18,232 nucleotides of DNA from Candidatus Fermentibacteraceae bacterium. GTDB lineage: Bacteria > Fermentibacterota > Fermentibacteria > Fermentibacterales > JCC-6. Positions 14,055-18,232 of this stretch are shown here, in pieces (the first letter of the stretch is position 1; each line of letters begins with the position of its first letter). Both the position numbers and the translations under genes were made by a program. A model generated the notes under the pieces. The model was not told the DNA's origin. It worked only from the letters and a program-made list of their open reading frames with translations, and made no database searches. The stretch is taken from the NCBI GenBank assembly GCA_029932015.1, contig JAOZQW010000006.1, forward strand, positions 1 to 18,232, given 5' to 3'.

Positions 14055-15628
14055 GCACTGCAGGTGATTCTCTGTTCACTAATTACCGGTACTCCATCAT
14101 GATTGTCGAGGACGAAGCTCTGGTCGGTCTTGATATTCAACATCGTCTTCAGGACATGGGGTACTTCGCCCCATTCGTATTCGCGGAGGCAAGGGAAGCT
14201 CTCGATAGCCTCGAGCAGCAAGTTCCTGATCTGGTTCTCATGGATATCCAGCTGCGTGGTGAAATGGACGGTATCGATGCTGCCAAGGAGATAAATGACC
14301 GTTTCGGCATTCCTGTTCTCTTCCTGACTGCGTTCGCAAGTATCGAAGTCATTAAACGTGCCCGTGAGGCCGGTGCTTATGGATATCTGCTCAAGCCTTT
14401 TGACAGCAGAGAGCTGCAGGCAATGGTCGAAGTGGCTCTCTCCAAGCATAGAGCCGACGGCGAGAAGAAGCACCTCGACGAACGTCTGCAGCGTGCCAGA
14501 AAATACGAGAGTCTGCGGCTTATGGCGGGAGGGATAGCGCACAAGTTCAACAATGCCCTCCACGCAGTACTGGGCAACCTGTCACTCGCTTTTGAGGACC
14601 TGCCGCCAGAGTCCCCGGTACGATTTGATCTTTTGGAGGCAGAGAAGGCTGCCAGACTTGCAGCAGGATTGAGCAGGCAGATGCTGGCATTCTCCGGGAA
14701 CGAATTCATAAGACCAACAGAACTCGATCTCAATCAGTTCATGGATCAGTCAAAACACATCGCGCAGGAGCTGCTTCCTACTTCAGTTCTCCTGGAATTC
14801 GACCTGGCGGATGAACTTCCTCTCATTACAGCCGATCCTCTTCAGCTCAAGCACATCCTGCTGGCTCTCCTTCTCAACAGCATTGAAGCTCTGGAGGGCG
14901 GGAGTGGAACTATTACGATCCGCACCATGGTAATAGAATGTGATAAAGAATACCTGATCCCGCTTCGAAGGGGTGATTTCCTGGAGGAGGGGCTTTATGT
15001 AGCTCTGGAAATTATCGATGATGGATGCGGAATGGACAGCGAGACAGTGAGTAACGTGTTTGATCCATTCTTCTCGACTAAATTCGTCGGCCGAGGTCTC
15101 GGTCTGCCTGCCACGCTCGGAATAGTGCAGGCCCACAGGGGAACCATCAGCATCACAAGTGAACCCGGAAGTGGGACAACTGCCAGGATCCTCTTCCCGG
15201 TTATAAAGGAAAACCATCTGGAGCAATCGCTGGATGCCAGCGGGGGATCAGACTGGCATGGCAGCGGGACGATCCTCCTTGTCGATCATGAGGAGTCGGT
15301 GCTTGTCCTTGGCAGGAAGATGCTTGAACGGGCAGGGTTCGAAGTTCTCACCGCAGCCGATGGTCTTGAGGCGATTGAAATGTTCAAGGAGCATTCGGAT
15401 AAGGTACTCTGTATCATCCTGGATCTCGTCATGCCGCGGATCGGAGGGAAAGAGGCGTTTCGAGCTCTCAGAAGAATACGACCTGATATCAGGATAATTC
15501 TCTCCAGTGGATACGGTGAACAGGAGGCTCTTCACAGATTCTCGGAGCAGGGGCTTGCGGGGTTTATCCGGAAACCCTACAGCGAGTCTTCGATAGTTAA
15601 GAAACTGCGTCTGGTGCTCGATATCTGA
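14051..15628 (+). CDS. REC - HisKA - HATPase - REC hybrid histidine kinase
   Basis: The 525-residue protein carries two receivers around a kinase core. REC1 (about 14-130) has IMIVEDEALV, acceptor D65 in LVLMDIQLRG, LTAFAS and K115 in LLKPF. Its style (VGLDIQ-RLQDMGY, MDI-LRGEMDGIDAA, FDSRELQAMVEVAL) matches receivers that normally partner HisKA_2 kinases. The core has GGIAHKFNNALHAVLGNLSLA with H164, where Lys replaces the usual acidic residue after the His. It also has LLLNSIEAL as N-box, DDGCGM, DPFFSTK and GRGLGLPATLG. REC2 (about 400-525) has LLVDHEES, D458 in ILDLVMP, SSGYGE and K508 in RKPY. It starts by ATGA overlap with the membrane kinase gene, so both are made together. No output domain is present. 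Confidence 0.92.
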   Translation: MSTAGDSLFTNYRYSIMIVEDEALVGLDIQHRLQDMGYFAPFVFAEAREALDSLEQQVPDLVLMDIQLRGEMDGIDAAKEINDRFGIPVLFLTAFASIEVIKRAREAGAYGYLLKPFDSRELQAMVEVALSKHRADGEKKHLDERLQRARKYESLRLMAGGIAHKFNNALHAVLGNLSLAFEDLPPESPVRFDLLEAEKAARLAAGLSRQMLAFSGNEFIRPTELDLNQFMDQSKHIAQELLPTSVLLEFDLADELPLITADPLQLKHILLALLLNSIEALEGGSGTITIRTMVIECDKEYLIPLRRGDFLEEGLYVALEIIDDGCGMDSETVSNVFDPFFSTKFVGRGLGLPATLGIVQAHRGTISITSEPGSGTTARILFPVIKENHLEQSLDASGGSDWHGSGTILLVDHEESVLVLGRKMLERAGFEVLTAADGLEAIEMFKEHSDKVLCIILDLVMPRIGGKEAFRALRRIRPDIRIILSSGYGEQEALHRFSEQGLAGFIRKPYSESSIVKKLRLVLDI

Positions 15629-15635
15629 GGGCTGA

Positions 15636-15851
15636 GTGACGGAAAATTACACTAACTGGAATGAGTTCGATGGCCTTCGGTGGCGGTCTGACTGGAGCAG
15701 CTTCTGGGATCTCCTTTATCCCGGAGGAACTCAGCAGGGGAAACTGAATCTTACATCTCCTGAATTTCGCAATTACATATTCAGCACTCTGAATGCAGTG
15801 ATGCTGCAAGGAAGGTCCCTGCCCCGGATTAAACAGAACTCCTGGATATAG
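15636..15851 (+). CDS. Possible small hypothetical protein (doubtful)
   Basis: A 71-codon frame opens with GTG 7 bp after the preceding stop, preceded by GAGGG. The product has no signal peptide or known motif. It is unusually rich in Trp (NWNEF, RWRSDWSSFWDLL, NSWI). Its stop lies inside the left arm of the hairpin at 15839, which is unusual for a real gene with a terminator. It may be a chance frame or the remnant of a longer gene. Confidence 0.22.
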   Translation: MTENYTNWNEFDGLRWRSDWSSFWDLLYPGGTQQGKLNLTSPEFRNYIFSTLNAVMLQGRSLPRIKQNSWI

Positions 15852-15870
15852 ATCTCTCTATATCCAGGAG
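15839..15870. terminator. Perfect 14-bp hairpin between convergent transcription units
   Basis: The arm at 15839-15852 (CTCCTGGATATAGA) pairs without mismatch with 15857-15870 around a TCTC loop. It sits between the plus-strand signalling operon and the minus-strand gene ending at 15913, the place for a shared terminator. The T-rich tail is weak on both strands (TTCTGTTT on the minus strand, none on the plus strand), so it may act as an mRNA 3'-end stabiliser instead. Confidence 0.6.
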
Positions 15871-15912
15871 CTGCTACTGAATCCGGAGATTCAGCTCCGA
15901 ATCATGAAAGCA

Positions 15913-16731
15913 CTAGAACACGGACTTGATGGAACCCCATGTTGAGCGCTCGAGCGCGACAGATCCTTCGATAATGAAGGGGAAGCCCTGCTGAGTGGAT
16001 GATCCGCTGTCCATGGCCGGATTCCAGGTCACACCGCTGTCTGTGGACTGGAGTCCATTCCCGGTTGTGGACTGACCAAGAATCGCGATAGGAGGTGCCC
16101 ATGGGCCGGAGCTCAGGGAACCATCCACCTGCCAGACTATCCAGTAAGTACCTTCGCCAAGAGTCAGAGGAACAGTGCAGGTATTCACCCATATTGGACG
16201 ATTGCTTGCCCCGCCCGTGGTTTCAGTGACCCTGAAGACACTTGCGAAAGCACTTGTGCTGAGACGGTCGGTCGCGAGATCACCCCAGATCACGGATGCT
16301 TTGTCGGATGTAGGGACGTCGTCCCAGATCTGGATATACTGACCGGTGATGGGTGTTGAAAGCGAGTCCGCATTCGTCTGGTAGGCGAAGAATGTGATCT
16401 GCGCGATGTCCCAGGACTCACCAGTCGGGATAACGAAGTCGTCTGCGATCCGGTTGTCGTGGTCGATCTGATGACCGAATCCGAGTGTGTTCATTCCGAG
16501 TGTCACGCTCTCGAGTATGGATTCATCACACCCGCCGAAACCGGTACCGGAACTGTTGAAGACCGGTCCGTTGTCAAAGAGAAATGCAGTTGGCCAATCC
16601 CAGATAGGACCTCCTCCTCCTACCTCACCCTCAATAATTACGGTTTCTGTGACGTCAGAAGCGTCCTCGTATGCATCGCCTGCAAATGCAAGCGGAACGA
16701 GCAGAAGAAGTGTAGTAACCAGATATCTCAT
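15913..16731 (-). CDS. Secreted protein of unknown function with WGSIK-type C-terminal tail
   Basis: The frame is open from 16872, but the ATG at 16731 is preferred. GGGGGGAG lies just upstream, and this start gives a clean signal peptide (MRYLVTTLLLLVPLAFA, cleavage near FAG-DAYED). The 272-residue product is rich in Gly, Thr, Ser and Trp. It carries segments such as HDNRIADDFVIPTGESWDI and ITFFAYQTN, then IQIWDDVP, GEGTYWIVWQVDGS and PFIIEGS, which look like beta-sandwich strands. The DNRIADDFVIP--W-I pattern is seen in secreted proteins of candidate phyla, whose function is unknown. The protein ends STWGSIKSVF after the last strand, which may be a sorting or anchoring tail. A candidate promoter lies upstream, and a shared hairpin lies after the stop. 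Confidence 0.75.
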   Translation of the reverse strand: MRYLVTTLLLLVPLAFAGDAYEDASDVTETVIIEGEVGGGGPIWDWPTAFLFDNGPVFNSSGTGFGGCDESILESVTLGMNTLGFGHQIDHDNRIADDFVIPTGESWDIAQITFFAYQTNADSLSTPITGQYIQIWDDVPTSDKASVIWGDLATDRLSTSAFASVFRVTETTGGASNRPIWVNTCTVPLTLGEGTYWIVWQVDGSLSSGPWAPPIAILGQSTTGNGLQSTDSGVTWNPAMDSGSSTQQGFPFIIEGSVALERSTWGSIKSVF

Positions 16732-16769
16732 TTCTTTCTCCCCCCAGGATTTATGAATGGAACATACCT

Positions 16770-16799
16770 TTATAAATTCTATCAGGAACAGGGTCTCAA
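16770..16799 (-). promoter_or_regulatory. Candidate promoter of the WGSIK-tail secreted protein gene
   Basis: Read on the minus strand, TTGAGA (16799-16794) is followed by 18 bp and TTATAA (16775-16770). Transcription would start about 30 nt before the ATG at 16731, leaving room for the GGGGGGAG ribosome-binding site. Confidence 0.45.
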
Positions 16800-16836
16800 T
16801 GTCAAACACGGATTTCTCCCGGGAATTTGGACTTGA

Positions 16837-16864
16837 ATTGCCGCTGATCGCAGGCGGCGGCAAT
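16837..16864 (-). terminator. Hairpin downstream of the VCBS/ASPIC protein gene
   Basis: ATTGCCGC (16837-16844) pairs with GCGGCAAT (16857-16864) over a 12-nt loop, about 95 bp past the stop of the minus-strand gene. No T-run follows on the minus strand (TCAAGTCC), so intrinsic termination is uncertain. Confidence 0.3.
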
Positions 16865-16959
16865 ATTGACACCTCTGGAGCGGCGAGGGGTCACGGCAGG
16901 ACATCTGGGATAGAGGTGATCCACAAACTCCTTTACGGTCCTCTCTCTCGGGCGCTGAA

Positions 16960-18232
16960 TCAGTCCAAAAGTGTAACTATTCGCGATGCACTTCCAGCGG
17001 GAGAATCCATCCGGCAGATGTAGATCCCTGCAGGGACCCTTGAGCCACCTGTATCACGTGTATCCCAGGAGAGCACGATCCCTCCGGATGGGAGATCGCC
17101 ATTGAAGAGCATCCTGACCCTTCTGCCTGTGAGATCGTACAGTGATACAACTACACTGATCCCCGCTTGTCCGGAGCACCTGATGGAAGCGGTATGCTGA
17201 AAGGGGTTGGGTGAGCAGTCAAGCACCATGTCTGAAGGGGAAGTCCCGCTACTCCACTCGCCAATCCCGGTATACAGGCTGTCGCCTTCAATGGCATAGA
17301 TGTACTGATCTGCTGCTACGTCATAATAAGTCTCAGTAAGACCACTGGGCCATCGGATCTCGAGCGACTCGACCAATGCTGCATCGTAGAGGCCGAATTC
17401 GAGAGGCATGCTGTGGAAGTCGTGGAATCCCTCCCCACCCCTGATCTCGCGGGTCAGGCTCATGGAACCTGCCACAACAGTAACGGACGCTCCTATCGCA
17501 TCATGGTTTGAACTTGTGCCCTCCAATTCGAGAACTAAATAGCCCGAGGGTACAGTATCGCTCTGGTCGTTTCTGAAGAGCATGTACTTATCGATGTGGC
17601 CGACAGCGAAGAGGTCGATATCCCCATCGAGGTTGTAATCACCCCATGCGGTCCCGAAGTAGTCTCCCATCCACTCACCTGATAGACCGAGGGCGACTCC
17701 GACATTCGAGAAAGTACCGTTGCCGTTGTTCCTCCACATGATGTTGCTGTAGGAGTAGAAGTCATGGTGGGACGCGAAAATGTCGAGCCAGCCATCATTG
17801 TTGTAATCCGTGAACGCCACCGTCCTGGTGTCGTTATGTCCGAGTACTCCGGCTGCTGCAGTCACATCCGTGAAAGTACCGTCACCATTGTTCTCGAAAA
17901 GTTTGCAGCCAGGAGCGGAGTAATTGCCAAGGTACAGATCAGTATGACCGTCGTTGTTGTAGTCTCCAGCGGTAATTCCCTCCGTGCTGCCATTCCAGGT
18001 AACGCCTGCTGCCGCTGTTACATTTGTGAAGACAGTTCCATCATTCCTCAGCAGCGCATTGGGGATACTTCCGTATGTACCGAGATAGATGTCCTGGTCG
18101 TTGTCGCCGTCATAATCCAGGCAGACAGCGCACCGCCAGTCTCCCGAGCCCGCGGCCTGCTGAGTAAACACACCGCTTCCGGAGTTGTAGAGGATGCTGC
18201 ATCCCGAGGCCGTCAGCGAGAGGATATCAAGA
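16960..18232 (-). CDS. Secreted VCBS/FG-GAP repeat - ASPIC/UnbV protein with FlgD-Ig-like C-terminal tail (5' truncated)
   Basis: The frame runs off the right edge: codons before the GTG at 18171 continue in frame (SGCSILYNSGSG), so that GTG is not the start. About 423 residues are visible. Four FG-GAP/VCBS repeats carry calcium-binding loops: DYDGDNDQDIYLG, DYNNDGHTDLYLG, DYNNDGWLDIFAS and DYNLDGDIDLFAV. Each is followed by a FENNGDGTFTDVT-type strand. Then comes an ASPIC/UnbV domain (YLVLELEGTSSNHDAIGASV, RGGEGFHDFHSMPLEFGL, LEIRWPSGLTETY). The final about 80 residues (SPNPFQHTASIR, VSLYDLTGRRVR, WDTRDTGGSRVPAGIY) form a FlgD-Ig-like or type-A sorting-like domain for secretion or surface attachment. 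The protein is probably extracellular, binding or displaying partners; no enzyme active site is seen. Confidence 0.9.
   Translation of the reverse strand, partial: LDILSLTASGCSILYNSGSGVFTQQAAGSGDWRCAVCLDYDGDNDQDIYLGTYGSIPNALLRNDGTVFTNVTAAAGVTWNGSTEGITAGDYNNDGHTDLYLGNYSAPGCKLFENNGDGTFTDVTAAAGVLGHNDTRTVAFTDYNNDGWLDIFASHHDFYSYSNIMWRNNGNGTFSNVGVALGLSGEWMGDYFGTAWGDYNLDGDIDLFAVGHIDKYMLFRNDQSDTVPSGYLVLELEGTSSNHDAIGASVTVVAGSMSLTREIRGGEGFHDFHSMPLEFGLYDAALVESLEIRWPSGLTETYYDVAADQYIYAIEGDSLYTGIGEWSSGTSPSDMVLDCSPNPFQHTASIRCSGQAGISVVVSLYDLTGRRVRMLFNGDLPSGGIVLSWDTRDTGGSRVPAGIYICRMDSPAGSASRIVTLLD

Noticed and set aside
16960..17230. Proof of a type IX secretion system from the C-terminal tail
   Set aside because: The tail resembles both FlgD-Ig-like and type-A sorting domains, which look alike. 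No Por/Spr secretion genes are in the window, so the route is left open.

Overview
The window looks like a chromosomal stretch of an uncultivated Gram-negative bacterium of the FCB type (Fermentibacteria, Eisenbacteria or Cloacimonadota-like). This is inference. The support is a secreted VCBS/ASPIC-UnbV protein ending in a FlgD-Ig-like/type-A sorting-like tail, a disrupted gene carrying an NADase-type glycan-binding-like domain, an outer-membrane barrel, several short Sec signal peptides, and very PAS-rich histidine kinases. There are no tRNA, rRNA, CRISPR or insertion-sequence features that I can see.

Left part (1-4078): the 3' end of a GltD-like FAD/NAD(P) oxidoreductase is followed by an accessory-looking stretch. 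A BrnT/BrnA toxin-antitoxin (TA) pair and a RelE/ParE-XRE TA pair flank one gene for an exported S41 (tail-specific/tricorn-like) peptidase. Both TA pairs are toxin-first with overlapping reading frames. Each has an operator-like palindrome at its promoter and little or no 5' leader. The two promoter regions share the 11-mer CTCATGCATTA, placed next to a palindrome in both.

Middle (4232-7833): a three-gene plus-strand cluster encodes a secreted beta-propeller-like protein, a corrinoid adenosyltransferase (CobO/BtuR) and a small outer-membrane barrel. It converges on a minus-strand gene that is broken by two opposite frameshifts. About 550 bp of gene-free DNA follows, holding inverted repeats and a candidate promoter.

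Signalling operon (8394-15628): a hybrid kinase with four PAS domains; a 91-residue three-helix membrane protein; a membrane kinase with three PAS domains, a GAF domain and a HisKA_2 core; and a REC-HisKA-HATPase-REC protein. The last three genes overlap by 4 bp each and should be translationally coupled. No gene in the operon has a DNA-binding or enzymatic output domain. The first REC of the last protein resembles the stand-alone receivers that usually partner HisKA_2 kinases, so phosphate may pass from the membrane kinase into the last hybrid. The 91-residue protein aligns without gaps to the membrane sensor of the kinase it is coupled to. This locus is the most interesting in the window.

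Right part (15839-18232): a perfect 14-bp hairpin separates the operon from two minus-strand genes for secreted proteins. One is an unknown protein ending in a WGSIK-type tail. The other is a VCBS-repeat/ASPIC-UnbV protein cut by the window edge.
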